DNA of 64,000 nt from Dietzia psychralcaliphila (GCF_003096095.1 NZ_CP015453.1:434001-498000); one strand, 5' to 3'. Positions 11,020 to 20,447 are shown, counted from the stretch's first letter. A program made the numbers and translations. Notes: a model not told the origin generated them from the sequence alone.

Positions 11020-11570
11020 CGGAACATCCCCTCGACCGGGATGAGCGGGCGCTGGTCCAGGGCAGCCTGCTCCGCCGCGCGGATGGCCTCGGCCCGGTTG
11101 GCGCCGAGGGGCATGTGCTGGATCTTGTCGTGCAGGGTGATGATCGCGTGCATGAGCATCTCGGGCCGGGGAGGGCATCCGGGCAGGTAGATGTCCACGG
11201 GTACGACGTGGTCGACGCCCTGGACAATCGCGTAGTTGTTGAACATCCCGCCCGAGGACGCGCAGACGCCCATCGCAAGCACCCACTTGGGCTCGGCCAT
11301 CTGGTCGTACACCTGGCGCAGGACCGGGGCCATCTTCTGACTGACCCGGCCGGCGACGATCATCAGATCAGCCTGGCGGGGGGAGGCCCGGAACACCTCG
11401 GTCCCGAACCGGGCCAGGTCGTAACGTCCACCGCTGGTGGCCATCATCTCGATGGCACAGCACGCCAGGCCGAAGGTCGCGGGCCAGAGCGAGCCCTTGC
11501 GCATGTATCCCGCGAGTTGCTCGACCGTGGTCAGCAGGAACCCGCTCGGCAGCTTCTCTTCCAGTCCCAT
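11016..11570 (-). CDS. nuoB: NADH-quinone oxidoreductase subunit B (N2 cluster)
   Basis: This PSST-type subunit holds the terminal [4Fe-4S] cluster N2, which passes electrons to quinone. It has 184 residues. The tandem cysteines in [10 protein letters not shown], the later GVCASSGG and the LPGCPPRPE cysteine match the four N2 ligands. The start at ATG 11570 has an upstream GGAGGAG ribosome-binding site. It is the second gene of the nuo operon. Confidence 0.96.
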   Translation of the reverse strand: MGLEEKLPSGFLLTTVEQLAGYMRKGSLWPATFGLACCAIEMMATSGGRYDLARFGTEVFRASPRQADLMIVAGRVSQKMAPVLRQVYDQMAEPKWVLAMGVCASSGGMFNNYAIVQGVDHVVPVDIYLPGCPPRPEMLMHAIITLHDKIQHMPLGANRAEAIRAAEQAALDQRPLIPVEGMFR

Positions 11571-11595
11571 GGCTGTCTCCTCCTCTCGATCCCGG

Positions 11596-11955
11596 TCAGT
11601 CCCAGCTCAGTCCGCCCCTACGCCACTCGTAGGCGTAGGCGACGGAGACGTTGAAGACGAACAGGGCCATCGCGGCCAGCCCGAACAGGCCGAGGTTGTC
11701 GAAGTGGACCGCCCACGGATAGAGGAAGAGGATCTCGATGCCGAAGATGATGAACAGCATCGCGGTGAGGTAGTACTTCACCGGGAACCGTCCGCCCCCG
11801 ACCGGCTGCGGGGTGGGCTGGATGCCGCACTCGTAGGCCTCGAGCTTCGCCCTGTTGAACCGGCTAGGGCCGGCGAGTGAGGAGACCAGCGAGGAGAAGA
11901 CGGCAAAGGCGACGGCGACGGCCCCGAGGGCCAGGATCGGCACGTACTCGTTCAT
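11596..11955 (-). CDS. nuoA: NADH-quinone oxidoreductase subunit A
   Basis: This small three-helix membrane subunit of complex I is 119 residues from ATG 11955 ([10 protein letters not shown]). The start is chosen for its GAGGAG ribosome-binding site and the family N-terminus; the frame stays open about 150 nt further upstream. The conserved loop [23 protein letters not shown] is visible in part as ECG...RFPVKYY. It is the first gene of the nuo operon, so transcription of all downstream nuo genes probably starts between here and 12160. Confidence 0.95.
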   Translation of the reverse strand: MNEYVPILALGAVAVAFAVFSSLVSSLAGPSRFNRAKLEAYECGIQPTPQPVGGGRFPVKYYLTAMLFIIFGIEILFLYPWAVHFDNLGLFGLAAMALFVFNVSVAYAYEWRRGGLSWD

Positions 11956-12096
11956 CGCGTCACTCCTCGCGTGTTCCTCGAGAAGGCACCTGTGGGCACA
12001 CTTCTCCTGCAACCGCATGGGACTCGAGGTGACCGGTGTGGTGGGTTCGCGGTCGCTTCGGATCCCCGGCGGGTCGGACGGTGTCCGTCCCGCAGC

Positions 12097-12112
12097 TGTG
12101 ACTCTACTCACA
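12097..12112. promoter_or_regulatory. CRP/GlxR-type operator upstream of nuoA
   Basis: TGTGACTCTACTCACA is a perfect TGTGA-N6-TCACA palindrome. That is the consensus of CRP-family regulators (Crp/Rv3676 in mycobacteria, GlxR in corynebacteria). It lies about 142 bp upstream of the nuoA start and downstream of the receiver gene. The likely reading is cAMP-dependent control of complex I. The promoter itself is not pinned down, so activation versus repression cannot be told. Confidence 0.8.
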
Positions 12113-12159
12113 TTGCTTTGACGCTTGTCTGGACTTTCGGGAGTCGGTTTTTCCCCTCG

Positions 12160-12564
12160 TCAGTCGTCCTCGAGGAGTACGGTCACGGCCTCCCGGAGCC
12201 GCAGCGGGTCGATCGGGTGGGGGACCGCGGCGTCCGCGCGGGACCAGTCGGCCAGCCACCTGTCGTCCGGTCGGCCGGTGAGGACGAGGATTGGCGGGCA
12301 GGTGTCCAACTCGTCACGGAGTTGCTTGGCCAGGCCCAGTCCTCCGGTGGGGGCGGCCTCGCCGTCGAGGATCGCGAGGCCGACGCCCCCGGCGTCCATG
12401 TGTTCGATCACGACCGGCGCCGTGGCGACCTCGGTGTAGTGCAGCCGGGGGAGGTCGGGGTGCGGGCGCGTGCCCAGAGCGGACATGACGCGGCTGCGGG
12501 TGCCGGCGTCGTGGCTGTAGACGAGCACCCGTAGCTCGACGTCCGGACTGGTGATCTGGCTCAC
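12160..12564 (-). CDS. Stand-alone response-regulator receiver protein, Rv3143-like
   Basis: This is a single receiver-fold protein of 134 residues with no DNA-binding output domain. It lies immediately upstream of nuoA in the same orientation, like Rv3143 near the M. tuberculosis nuo operon. The core pattern is partly kept: LRVLVYSHD at the first strand, AILDGEA as the likely phosphoacceptor Asp, and LVLTGRPDD with the conserved Thr. The position that normally carries the invariant Lys-Pro reads PHPIDP, so Lys appears replaced by His. Phosphorylation may therefore be atypical. A role linked to respiration is inferred from position only. Confidence 0.8.
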   Translation of the reverse strand: MSQITSPDVELRVLVYSHDAGTRSRVMSALGTRPHPDLPRLHYTEVATAPVVIEHMDAGGVGLAILDGEAAPTGGLGLAKQLRDELDTCPPILVLTGRPDDRWLADWSRADAAVPHPIDPLRLREAVTVLLEDD

Positions 12565-12668
12565 GTTGGAGATGCTACCGAGCGGGAGCGGCCGCGGTGG
12601 GGGATGCCGGGGTGGGGTCGAAATGAGAGACGCGGCCCGGGCTCGAGAGCACCGGGCCGCGTCTGCGG

Positions 12669-12756
12669 CGGAGGATAGGGGATTTGAACCCCTGAGGGGC
12701 TATAAACCCCAACCCGCGTTCCAGGCGAGCGCCATAGGCCACTAGGCGAATCCTCC
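12669..12756 (-). tRNA. tRNA-Ser (anticodon GGA)
   Basis: The minus strand folds into a class II tRNA. The acceptor arms GGAGGAT/ATCCTCC pair over 7 bp. The anticodon loop CTGGAAC gives anticodon GGA, read as serine UCC/UCU. A long variable arm (GGTTGGGGTTTATAGCCCC) and a T-arm with GGTTCAAATCC are present. The encoded 3' end is GCCG, so the CCA tail must be added after transcription. Confidence 0.96.
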
Positions 12757-12885
12757 GTGGACGAGAGTACCCAGCGCGGACAACCGGTGGCAAACCACGG
12801 TCGAACCACCGGTACGACACCAGCGCCCGGCGGGAGATCGTGGGCTGCGTGCAACAGCGGAGGCGGCACGGCTAGACTCGTACCC

Positions 12886-12973
12886 GGACCCCGCGCGGCG
12901 TCCATCCTGTGAACTCCCCCAGGGCCGGAAGGCAGCAAGGGTCAGCGGGCTCTGGCGGGTGCGCGGGGTCCCT
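12886..12973 (+). ncRNA. ffs: Signal recognition particle RNA (bacterial small type)
   Basis: The SRP RNA core ggaaggcagcaaggg is at 12927-12941. It is the Ffh-binding symmetric/asymmetric loop region capped by a GGAA tetraloop. The ends pair over a long helix (ggaccccgcgc at 12886 with gcgcggggtcc at 12962-12972), followed by a T-run. The RNA works with Ffh in co-translational membrane targeting. Its position next to an Rv3722c-type aminotransferase matches mycobacteria. Confidence 0.94.
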
Positions 12974-13024
12974 TTACGTCTGGGTACACACACCACCGAC
13001 GATGTCGACCTCCCGGAGGCCACT

Positions 13025-14305
13025 ATGGCGCTGTCCGATCTCACCGCCGACGACCTCGGCCAACTCGAATCGGAGCTGGCCGCCCAGTACGCCGCGCTCG
13101 GCGACCGGGGCCTGTCCCTGGATCTGACGCGCGGAAAGCCGTCGCCAGAGCAATTGGACCTTTCCGAGCGACTCCTGTCGCTGCCGGGGGAGGGCGACCA
13201 CAAGGCCGGCAAGACTGACGTCCGCAATTACGGCGGCGGCGCGGGGCTGCCCGAGTTGCGGGCGATCATGGCCGAGCTCCTGGGCGTTGACGCCGACCGC
13301 GTGATCGCACAGGACAACGCGAGCCTGTCGATCATGTACGACCTGCTGTCGTTCTCGATGCTGTTCGGCACGCCCGACTCCGAGCGGCCATGGAAGGACG
13401 AGCCAAAGCTCCGCTGGCTGTGTCCGGTCCCCGGTTACGACCGGCACTTCGGCATCACCGAGGCCCTCGGTATCGAGATGATCCCCGTGTCGCTGGACGA
13501 GGGCGGCCCGGACATGGACGAGGTGGAGCACCTCGTGGCCACCGACCCCTCGATCAAGGGCATGTGGTGCGTACCGATCTATTCCAACCCCACCGGCACC
13601 GTCTACAGCGACCACACCGTGTCCCGGTTGGCGCGGATGTCCGCCGCCGCCCCGGATTTCCGGGTGATCTGGGACAACGCCTACGTGGTGCACACGCTGA
13701 CCGAGGACTTCCCCAAGGTGCCCGACGTCGACACGCTCGCCGCGGAGGCCGGGCATCCGAACCGGTTCCTCCAGGTGTGCTCGACCTCCAAGATCACCTT
13801 CGCGGGCGCGGGCGTGTCGTTCCTGTCCTCCTCTCGGGAGAACCTGGACTGGTACCTGGGGCACACCGGGATCCGGTCGATCGGTCCGAACAAGGTCAAC
13901 CAGTTGGCCCACGCGCGCTTCTTCGGCGACGCCGAGGGGGTGCGGAGCCACATGCAGAAGCACCGCCAGATCGTGGCACCGAAGTTCGAGGCCGCAGACG
14001 CCGCACTGAGACGCCGGCTCGGTGGGCACGACGTGGTGGCCCGGTGGTCGCGTCCCGAGGGCGGGTACTTCATCGACCTTGAGGTGCCGGACGGTACCGC
14101 CACGGAGACCGTCCGTCTGGCCAAAGAGATCGGGGTCGCGCTGACCCCGGCGGGATCGGCCTATCCGTACGGCCAGGACCCCGACGACCGTCACATTCGT
14201 CTGGCCCCCACGCTGCCGCCACTGGCGGAGGTCGAGACGGCGATGGACGTGGTGGGTTTGTGTGCGCTGCTGGCGGCGTGCCGTACAGCCCGCGACGGGA
14301 TGTAA
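13025..14305 (+). CDS. PLP-dependent aminotransferase, Rv3722c-like (aspartate aminotransferase)
   Basis: This class I/II-fold aminotransferase has 426 residues and closely resembles M. tuberculosis Rv3722c, described as the main aspartate aminotransferase of that species. The core motifs are YNGGGAGLPELR-like near residue 60, PIYSNPTG, WDNAYVVH and the PLP lysine in CSTSKITFAGAG. ATG 13025 is chosen. An earlier in-frame start at 12959 would fall inside the SRP RNA and is rejected. It probably supplies aspartate from oxaloacetate and glutamate; the function is by family. Confidence 0.9.
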   Translation: MALSDLTADDLGQLESELAAQYAALGDRGLSLDLTRGKPSPEQLDLSERLLSLPGEGDHKAGKTDVRNYGGGAGLPELRAIMAELLGVDADRVIAQDNASLSIMYDLLSFSMLFGTPDSERPWKDEPKLRWLCPVPGYDRHFGITEALGIEMIPVSLDEGGPDMDEVEHLVATDPSIKGMWCVPIYSNPTGTVYSDHTVSRLARMSAAAPDFRVIWDNAYVVHTLTEDFPKVPDVDTLAAEAGHPNRFLQVCSTSKITFAGAGVSFLSSSRENLDWYLGHTGIRSIGPNKVNQLAHARFFGDAEGVRSHMQKHRQIVAPKFEAADAALRRRLGGHDVVARWSRPEGGYFIDLEVPDGTATETVRLAKEIGVALTPAGSAYPYGQDPDDRHIRLAPTLPPLAEVETAMDVVGLCALLAACRTARDGM

Positions 14306-14799
14306 CAGCGCCTCTCCCTTCGTTAATCACCTTCACGGGGCTACCTCCTCGCAGGCGCTTCTCGCCCCCGGGGCCCCCGTGGCGCCGCCCTCACCTGCAA
14401 GGCCGGGGAAACGTGATCTACAACACGTTCCCATTTGGTGAACTCGCCGGCCTGTGCGGCGGCAGGGCCGCTGACGTGCATGAATGTGAGCAGCGCCGCT
14501 GTTGAGCAATAGTCAATAAATGTAGGTTCTTGATCGCCGCAGGTCAGTCTGGTTGTATCTCTACCGTCCGGACCCCACAAGGGATCGGGCACCGGAGTGC
14601 GGCTGAGGGGCTGCGAGGGGCCGGTGCCCAGATCCTGGTCCGGAACCGCGCCGCGAGGGTCTGAGGGGGCCCGCACCGCCGCGCGAGGGACGTCGGGAGG
14701 GGCTGCGGAGACGCGGCCCCTCCGGTCATTTCCGGAGGTTGTGTTTCCGGACGCGTAGGGCGGACCTCGTCGTCGTACCCCCTGGGTACCCTCTTGCAT
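14306..14799. other. 494-bp intergenic region before dnaX
   Basis: No convincing gene is seen. The stretch holds an interrupted palindrome AACGTG-N8-CACGTT at 14410-14429, a relatively AT-rich patch at 14500-14530, and a GC-rich hairpin (ggaggggc...gcccctcc) near 14696-14724. A weak minus-strand open stretch ends at 14341 (about 47 codons, beginning MHVSGPAAAQ) but has no ribosome-binding site or recognisable family. The dnaX promoter is probably in the last 150 bp. Confidence 0.5.
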
Positions 14800-17433
14800 G
14801 TGGCCCTCTATCGGAAGTACCGCCCCGCCTCCTTCGCCGAGGTCGTGGGCCAAGAGCACGTCACCGAACCGCTCTCGGTGGCCCTGTCCTCCGGTCGCAT
14901 CAACCACGCCTACCTCTTCTCCGGCCCACGCGGCTGTGGCAAGACGTCGTCCGCGCGCATCCTCGCCCGGTCGCTGAACTGCGTACAGGGGCCCACCGCC
15001 ACACCGTGCGGGGAGTGCGACTCCTGCGTGGCACTGGCGCCCGGGGGCACGGGAACGCTCGACGTCACCGAGCTCGACGCGGCCAGCCACGGCGGCGTGG
15101 ACGACACGCGCGACCTGCGTGAGCGGGCGTTCTTCGCGCCGGCGTCGTCGCGGTACCGGGTGCTCATCATCGACGAGGCCCACATGGTCACCAACGCGGG
15201 CTTCAACGCGTTGCTCAAGATCGTGGAGGAGCCGCCGGAGCACCTCATCTTCATCTTCGCCACCACCGAGCCGGAGAAGGTGCTGCCGACCATCCGCTCG
15301 CGGACGCACCACTACCCGTTCCGGCTGCTCACGCCGTCGTCGATGCGTGGGTTGGTCGAGCGGATCAGCGAACAGGAGGGAGTGCGGGTCGACCCGACCG
15401 TGTTCCCGCTGGTCATCCGCGCCGGTGGGGGGTCACCGCGCGACACGCTGAGCGTGCTGGACCAGCTCATGGCCGGCGCGGGCGAGGACGGCATCACCTA
15501 CCCGCGTGCGGTGAGCCTGCTGGGGGCCACGGAGGTCGCGTTGATCGACGACACGGTGGACGCCCTCGCCGCGGGGGACGGTGCCACGCTGTTCCGGACC
15601 GTCGACAAGGTCATCGAGTCCGGGCTTGACCCCCGGCGATTCGCCGCGGATCTGCTCCAGCGGCTCCGGGACCTGATCATGGTGCAGTCGGTGCCCCAGG
15701 CCATCGAGCGCGGGCTCGTCGACGCCCCGGTCGAGCAGGCCGAGACCATGCGCCGCCAGGCCGAGACCGTCGGGCCGGCCACCCTCGCGCGGTGCGCGGA
15801 CATGGTGCACGAGGGCATGGGGTCGATGCGCGGGGCCACCTCGCCGCGGCTGCTGCTGGAGATCCTGTGCGCCAAGCTCCTCCTGCCCTCGGCGGATGAC
15901 TCCATGGTCGCGCTGCTCCAGCGGGTCGAGTCGCTCGAGTCCGGCACCGCGCGTCCTGCTGCGGCGCGGCAGGACGGTGCCGGGGGTGTCCGCGCCCAGG
16001 GCGTGAGTCCGGCCGGTGTGAGTGCGGCGGGCGCAGGAGTGCCTGGTGACGACGACGAGGTGCGCCCCGGCCCGGACGGCGCCCCCGCCTCGCAGTCGCA
16101 AGCCCAGCAGGAGGGGCGTCCGAAGTTCGTGCGCCGCTCCCAGCGGCCGACACCGGAGCCGGCCGCCCAGCAGGAGCAGCCGGGCCCGGCGCCGCAGACA
16201 CAGGCGCCCGGGTCGCAGGCACCAGCGCCCGCACCGCAAACACAGGCACCAGCGCCTGCGCCGCAGGACCCCGAGTCGGCGCCCCAGGTGCCCGAGCCCG
16301 CGGCCCGACCCGTGCAGGCCGCGGCCGCCGAATCGGCCGTGCCCGCCGAATCCGTCGCGCAGCAGCTGGCCGAGAATCAGCGGTCGTCTCGTGGACCCGC
16401 GGCTCCCGCCCCGGAGACCGCGCCGCAGGTAGCCGAACCCGGGCCTGCGTCGACCGGGACGTCCCCCGAGGTGGCCGCCGATGCCGCATCCCAGGCTCAG
16501 GTCCCGTCCGCGGAAACCGGACGGCCGGTATCCGCCGCCCCGCGGTCGTCGTCGGTCGAATCCGAACCGGCACCCGAATCGGCATCCGAGCCTGCACCTG
16601 CACCAGCATCCGAGCCGGCACCCGAGCCTGTACCCGCCTCCGGACTCGAGCCCGCCCACGAGCCCGGCCCTGAGCCAGTGGCGGACCCATGGCGTGAGCC
16701 GCAGGTCGAGCCCGAGACCCCGGCTCAGCCGGAGTCCAGGTCGGAAACGGGAACGGCGCCGGGACGTGAACCCGAGCCCGCCGCGGCCCCCGGGCTGGAG
16801 GCGGAGGACATTCGTCGCGCGTGGCCCGCGATCCGGGACGCGGTCCGCAAGAGGACCCGCACGGTCGAGGTGATGCTCGCAGGCGCGACCGTCGCCGGGG
16901 TCGACGGCCGGGTCATCCACCTCGTGCACGACTACGCCCCGCTGGCCAAGCGACTGTCCCAGCCGCACAACGCCACCGCGATCACCGACTCGGTTACCGA
17001 GGTGGTGGGCGGGGACTGGACGATCCGCTGCACTTCGGGCGGGGCGCCGGCCGCGGCAGACGGGGCCCCGGCTCCCGCCCCGGCCCGTGGAGGCACCCCG
17101 GGACCGGCGGACGCGCCCGCGAACACCCAGCAGGCCGAGCCTCAGGGGTGGCAGCGCCGACTGCGCGGGGGCGACGCCGGTCAGGGGGCGGGTTATGGCC
17201 GATCCGGCGAGGGGGGTGCGCCCGGCGGCGGGTACGACGACATCCCGCCACCGCCCGAGGAGCCGGAGCCGGAGGCCGGGGAACCCGACGGCCCGCCACC
17301 GCCCCCGGTGAGTGAGGAGGACATGGTGAACGAGGCCCGCAGTGGGCCGCAGAACATCGATCACCGGACCGGCGAGGACATCGCGCTGCAGCTGCTCAAG
17401 GAGCATCTCGGGGCCCGCCCGCTCGAGCGCTGA
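14800..17433 (+). CDS. dnaX: DNA polymerase III subunits gamma/tau
   Basis: This is the clamp-loader ATPase of the replicative polymerase. The GTG at 14800 gives the N-terminus (M)[20 protein letters not shown], matching mycobacterial DnaZX; a TTG two codons earlier is the alternative. Walker [10 protein letters not shown], a zinc site ([10 protein letters not shown]), Walker B LIIDEAHM and the sensor motif [10 protein letters not shown] are visible in the first 180 residues. The protein is long (877 residues, against about 580 in M. tuberculosis). A Pro/Ala/Glu-rich linker at about residues 390-670 separates the ATPase part from the C-terminal domain ([20 protein letters not shown]). Confidence 0.96.
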   Translation: MALYRKYRPASFAEVVGQEHVTEPLSVALSSGRINHAYLFSGPRGCGKTSSARILARSLNCVQGPTATPCGECDSCVALAPGGTGTLDVTELDAASHGGVDDTRDLRERAFFAPASSRYRVLIIDEAHMVTNAGFNALLKIVEEPPEHLIFIFATTEPEKVLPTIRSRTHHYPFRLLTPSSMRGLVERISEQEGVRVDPTVFPLVIRAGGGSPRDTLSVLDQLMAGAGEDGITYPRAVSLLGATEVALIDDTVDALAAGDGATLFRTVDKVIESGLDPRRFAADLLQRLRDLIMVQSVPQAIERGLVDAPVEQAETMRRQAETVGPATLARCADMVHEGMGSMRGATSPRLLLEILCAKLLLPSADDSMVALLQRVESLESGTARPAAARQDGAGGVRAQGVSPAGVSAAGAGVPGDDDEVRPGPDGAPASQSQAQQEGRPKFVRRSQRPTPEPAAQQEQPGPAPQTQAPGSQAPAPAPQTQAPAPAPQDPESAPQVPEPAARPVQAAAAESAVPAESVAQQLAENQRSSRGPAAPAPETAPQVAEPGPASTGTSPEVAADAASQAQVPSAETGRPVSAAPRSSSVESEPAPESASEPAPAPASEPAPEPVPASGLEPAHEPGPEPVADPWREPQVEPETPAQPESRSETGTAPGREPEPAAAPGLEAEDIRRAWPAIRDAVRKRTRTVEVMLAGATVAGVDGRVIHLVHDYAPLAKRLSQPHNATAITDSVTEVVGGDWTIRCTSGGAPAAADGAPAPAPARGGTPGPADAPANTQQAEPQGWQRRLRGGDAGQGAGYGRSGEGGAPGGGYDDIPPPPEEPEPEAGEPDGPPPPPVSEEDMVNEARSGPQNIDHRTGEDIALQLLKEHLGARPLER

Positions 17434-17545
17434 CCGGCACGGCCCGCCGCGCGGCGGGGCACGCTGTCCGATGGTGCGGTTACCCTGGGTTCCGACCGCC
17501 CGGGGCCGCCCCGGCCCAGAACGGCACCAGCCGAAAGGACCCGCC

Positions 17546-17881
17546 ATGCAGCCCGGACCCGATATGAACGCCCTCCTCGAGCAGGCCCAGCAGATGCAGG
17601 CACAGCTCGCCCAGGCGCAGCAGGAGATCGCCGCGAGCACGGTCGACGGCCAGGCCGGTGGCGACCTCGTCACTGTCACGATGCGCGGCACCGGTGAGGT
17701 CACCGGGGTCACCGTCGACCCCAAGGTCGTGGACCCCGAGGACATCGAGACGCTCCAGGATCTGCTCGTCGGCGCGTTCGGTGACGCACACACCAAGGTC
17801 CAGCAGCTCGCGGAGTCGCGGCTCGGTCCGCTGGCCTCCGGCGGCGGCCTCGGCGACATGATGGGCGGCCTGGGCATGTGA
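17546..17881 (+). CDS. YbaB/EbfC family nucleoid-associated protein
   Basis: This small DNA-binding protein has 111 residues: a Gln/Ala-rich N-terminal helix ([17 protein letters not shown]) followed by a beta sheet ([20 protein letters not shown]). Family members bind and condense DNA as dimers. The position between dnaX and recR is the classic dnaX-ybaB-recR order. ATG 17546 is preceded by an AAAGGA ribosome-binding site. The C-terminus is Gly/Met-rich, as is usual. Confidence 0.93.
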   Translation: MQPGPDMNALLEQAQQMQAQLAQAQQEIAASTVDGQAGGDLVTVTMRGTGEVTGVTVDPKVVDPEDIETLQDLLVGAFGDAHTKVQQLAESRLGPLASGGGLGDMMGGLGM

Positions 17882-17916
17882 GCCCGGCGGGATCCGGGGA
17901 GATCCGGAACCCGCCA

Positions 17917-17940
17917 CCCGGCGTCGCATCCGACGCCGGG
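17917..17940. other. Perfect hairpin between ybaB and recR
   Basis: CCCGGCGTCG-catc-CGACGCCGGG has a 10-bp perfect stem and a 4-nt loop, and lies 24 nt before the recR start. It has no T-run, so it may be a processing or attenuation structure, or an incomplete terminator. Confidence 0.6.
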
Positions 17941-17963
17941 AACGAAAGAGCACAGGAACGGCG

Positions 17964-18758
17964 ATGTACGAGGGACCAGTCCAGAACCTGATCGACGAGT
18001 TCGGCAAACTGCCGGGCGTCGGTCCGAAGTCCGCGCAGCGGCTGGCCTTCCACCTCCTGCAGGCGGAGCCGGAGTCGGTGGAGCGGCTGCGGTCCGCACT
18101 ACAGGCGGTGGTCGACGGCGTCACCTACTGCGAGGTCTGCGGCACGGTGGCGGCCGGTGAGCGCTGCCGTATCTGCTCCGACCCGCGGCGCGACCCCACG
18201 CTCATCTGCGTGGTCGAGGAGCCCAAGGACATCGAGGCCATCGAGCGCACCCGCGAGTTCCGCGGGCTCTACCACGTGCTCGGTGGCGCACTCGATCCCA
18301 TCAACGGCATCGGCCCCAACGAGCTGCGCATCGCCGGCCTGATGAGGCGGGTCGGGGAGGAGTTCGAGGGTGAGGAGATCGCGGAGATCATCATCGCGAC
18401 CGACCCCAACACCACCGGCGAGGCCACCTCCACGTACCTGGCCCGGCTGCTGCGGCCGTTCCCCGAACTCGTGGTGAGCCGCCTGGCCTCCGGCCTGCCC
18501 ATGGGCGCGGACCTGGAATTCGCGGATGAGCTGACCCTGGGAAGCGCCCTGTCCGGCCGCCGCATCCTGTCCGGCGGGGCCGCTCAGCCCGCGCGATCGG
18601 GTGGCGTGCTCCGGCCGGAGCAGATCGAGACCCCGGCCCCACAGCCACCCCCCGAATCGGCGCCCCGGCCGTCCCCCGAGTCGGCTGGTGCGGCGGACCG
18701 GACCGATCTGTCAGAGACCGAAGAGCCTCGCGGCGTTACCGTGCCACACCGCCCGTAA
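17964..18758 (+). CDS. recR: Recombination mediator RecR with C-terminal extension
   Basis: RecR acts with RecF/RecO to load RecA on gapped DNA. The helix-hairpin-helix [20 protein letters not shown], the Cys4 zinc finger [16 protein letters not shown] and the Toprim domain ([14 protein letters not shown]...[12 protein letters not shown]) are all present. Canonical RecR ends near residue 204 (SALSGRRIL). This one continues for about 60 Pro/Glu/Ser-rich residues. The last 48 bp overlap the 3' end of the convergent amidohydrolase gene. ATG 17964 gives the family N-terminus [13 protein letters not shown]. Confidence 0.95.
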   Translation: MYEGPVQNLIDEFGKLPGVGPKSAQRLAFHLLQAEPESVERLRSALQAVVDGVTYCEVCGTVAAGERCRICSDPRRDPTLICVVEEPKDIEAIERTREFRGLYHVLGGALDPINGIGPNELRIAGLMRRVGEEFEGEEIAEIIIATDPNTTGEATSTYLARLLRPFPELVVSRLASGLPMGADLEFADELTLGSALSGRRILSGGAAQPARSGGVLRPEQIETPAPQPPPESAPRPSPESAGAADRTDLSETEEPRGVTVPHRP

Positions 18759-19640
18759 CCAGTCGTCGCCCATCCCCAGTCCCACCAGGGCATCGAGTTG
18801 GTGCGCGAACGGGTAGGGGATGTTGGGGAAGTCGGTCCCCAGCAAGATCTTGGGCCCGAGGTCGGCGAGCCGCCCGCGCTCGGAGGAGGGGAACGGGCTG
18901 ATCTCCACGACGAAGTCGGTGAACGCCATGGTCGTGTCCAGGTAGACGCCGCTGTACCGCTCGGCCAGGTCCAGGAACTCCGAGTACTCGCCCATGCCCA
19001 TGTGGGCGATGATCAGCGGCAGGTCCGGGAACCTCTCGAGCACGGCCGCGACCGGCTCCGGCCCCGTGAAGGTCCCCGCCACGGGGCCGCTCCCGCAGTG
19101 GATCACCGTAGGCACCTGTGCCTCCGCGAGCTGACCCCACACCGGGTCCAGCAGCGGATCGCGCGGGTCGTACTCGCCCACCTGGATGTGGGACTTGAAC
19201 ACCCGGGCCCCGGACTCGATCGCGTCCCGGACGTAGTCGCCCGCGGTCGGTTCGGGGAAGAAGGTCGCGGTGTGTAGGCAGTCGGGGTGCCGTGAGGCGA
19301 AGTTCGCCGACCAGGAGTTGAGCCACGCCCCCATGTCGGGCTTGTGCGGGTACAGCATCGACGAGAACGCCAGCACCCCGTAGGACCGCAGTCGCTCGAC
19401 GCGCTCGTCCTCGGCCTCCCGGTAGGTGATCGGCCACGTCCGCCCGATCTTGGGGCCGGCGGCGTCGAAGTAGTCCCACACCTTGGCCATCACCCGGTCG
19501 GGCATGAAATGCGTGTGGACGTCGATGATCCCGGGCAGACCCAGCGGCTCCCACAAGGCGCGCACCTGCGCTGCCTCTGCGGCGGGATCGGGAGGGGTCA
19601 CGGAGCCGGTGAGGGTTGCGGTGCCGTGGTGGATACACAT
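18711..19640 (-). CDS. Amidohydrolase family protein (Amidohydro_2 type)
   Basis: This is a metal-dependent hydrolase of the TIM-barrel amidohydrolase-2 type, 309 residues from ATG 19640 ([10 protein letters not shown]). The first metal motif is IDVHTHF. A later conserved His is in VIHCGSGP, another in IIAHMGMG, and the acidic residue is in [13 protein letters not shown] near the C-terminus. Relatives include decarboxylases and lactonases; the substrate cannot be told. The frame is open to 19763, but that extension is low-complexity. The end overlaps the recR tail convergently. Confidence 0.82.
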   Translation of the reverse strand: MCIHHGTATLTGSVTPPDPAAEAAQVRALWEPLGLPGIIDVHTHFMPDRVMAKVWDYFDAAGPKIGRTWPITYREAEDERVERLRSYGVLAFSSMLYPHKPDMGAWLNSWSANFASRHPDCLHTATFFPEPTAGDYVRDAIESGARVFKSHIQVGEYDPRDPLLDPVWGQLAEAQVPTVIHCGSGPVAGTFTGPEPVAAVLERFPDLPLIIAHMGMGEYSEFLDLAERYSGVYLDTTMAFTDFVVEISPFPSSERGRLADLGPKILLGTDFPNIPYPFAHQLDALVGLGMGDDWLRAVWHGNAARLFGL

Positions 19641-19760
19641 GGATCCGAGGGTAAGGCCAGGGCGCTCCTCCGGCTGACTGATCGGGCTGCTCCGAGGGAG
19701 CCCACCCCCGAGCGAGCCCACCCCCGAGTCGTGACCGCCCCGGGGGCGCGCGGCGCCGAC

Positions 19761-19784
19761 CAAGAAAATGTTCTTGACAAGAAA
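19761..19784. promoter_or_regulatory. Promoter/operator of the ArsR-type regulator
   Basis: Three alternating half-sites, CAAGAA (19761-19766), TTCTTG (19771-19776) and CAAGAA (19778-19783), form overlapping inverted repeats just upstream of the regulator start at 19809. TTGACA at 19774-19779 may be a -35 element within the operator. This arrangement fits autoregulation by a dimeric winged-helix protein. Confidence 0.6.
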
Positions 19785-19808
19785 GATTGTCGGTAGAAGG
19801 CTGGGGTC

Positions 19809-20447
19809 ATGCAGGACATCGGAGTGATCGACAGCGCCGAGGTGGCGACCGCCGCCCTTGCCCCGATCCGCACGCGACTACTGGCCGAGCTCTCCGAACC
19901 GGGGTCGGCCACCACGCTCGCCGCCCGCCTGGGGATACCGCGGCAGAAGCTCAACTATCACCTGCGGCAGCTCGAGAAGCACGGGCTGGTCGACCTGGTC
20001 GAGGAGCGACGGCGGGGGAACGTCCACGAACGGATACTGAGGGCCTCGTCGTCGTCGTATGTCGTCTCCCCAGAGGTGATGGGGCGGGTCCAGCCGGTCG
20101 TCGGTGCCGACCGCGACCAGGCCTCGCCACGGTGGCTCCTCGCGCTCTCCTCGCGCATGGTGCGCGAGGTGGGTGAACTGATCGTGGGGGCCCGCCGGAC
20201 CGGCAAGCGGGTCGGGACGTTCGGTCTCGACGGCGAGGTCCGCTTCGCCACCCCGGCCGACCGCGCCGCGTTCGCCGACGAGCTCACCGACGCCGTCACC
20301 ACACTCGTGTCCAAGTACCACGACGACTCCTCCGACGGGGGCCGCCGACACCGGATCATCGTGGGGATGCACGCCGTGCCACCCGACAGTGCTGTTCAAC
20401 CCGAGAGTGCCCACACGCCCGAGAGTGAGGAGAAAGACGATGTCTGA
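19809..20447 (+). CDS. ArsR-type winged-helix transcriptional regulator
   Basis: The N-terminal 80 residues form a winged-helix DNA-binding domain (RTRLLAELSEPGSATTLAARLGIPRQKLNYHLRQLEKHGLV), typical of the HTH_20/ArsR group. The rest of the 212 residues has no recognised sensor domain and no metal-binding cysteines, so this is not a metal sensor of the classic sort. The downstream SRPBCC gene overlaps its end by 8 nt, a common pairing. It probably controls that pair from the repeated half-site operator upstream. Confidence 0.82.
   Translation: MQDIGVIDSAEVATAALAPIRTRLLAELSEPGSATTLAARLGIPRQKLNYHLRQLEKHGLVDLVEERRRGNVHERILRASSSSYVVSPEVMGRVQPVVGADRDQASPRWLLALSSRMVREVGELIVGARRTGKRVGTFGLDGEVRFATPADRAAFADELTDAVTTLVSKYHDDSSDGGRRHRIIVGMHAVPPDSAVQPESAHTPESEEKDDV

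Noticed and set aside
12959-13024. Earlier in-frame start for the Rv3722c-like aminotransferase
   Set aside because: It lies inside the SRP RNA helix; the ATG at 13025 gives the family N-terminus.
14418-14431. KstR-like operator TACAACACGTTCCC
   Set aside because: The last symmetric base does not match, and no steroid or lipid gene is adjacent.
17443-17460. GC palindrome after dnaX as a terminator
   Set aside because: It is a loopless palindrome (cccgccgcgcggcggg) without T-run; not enough to call.
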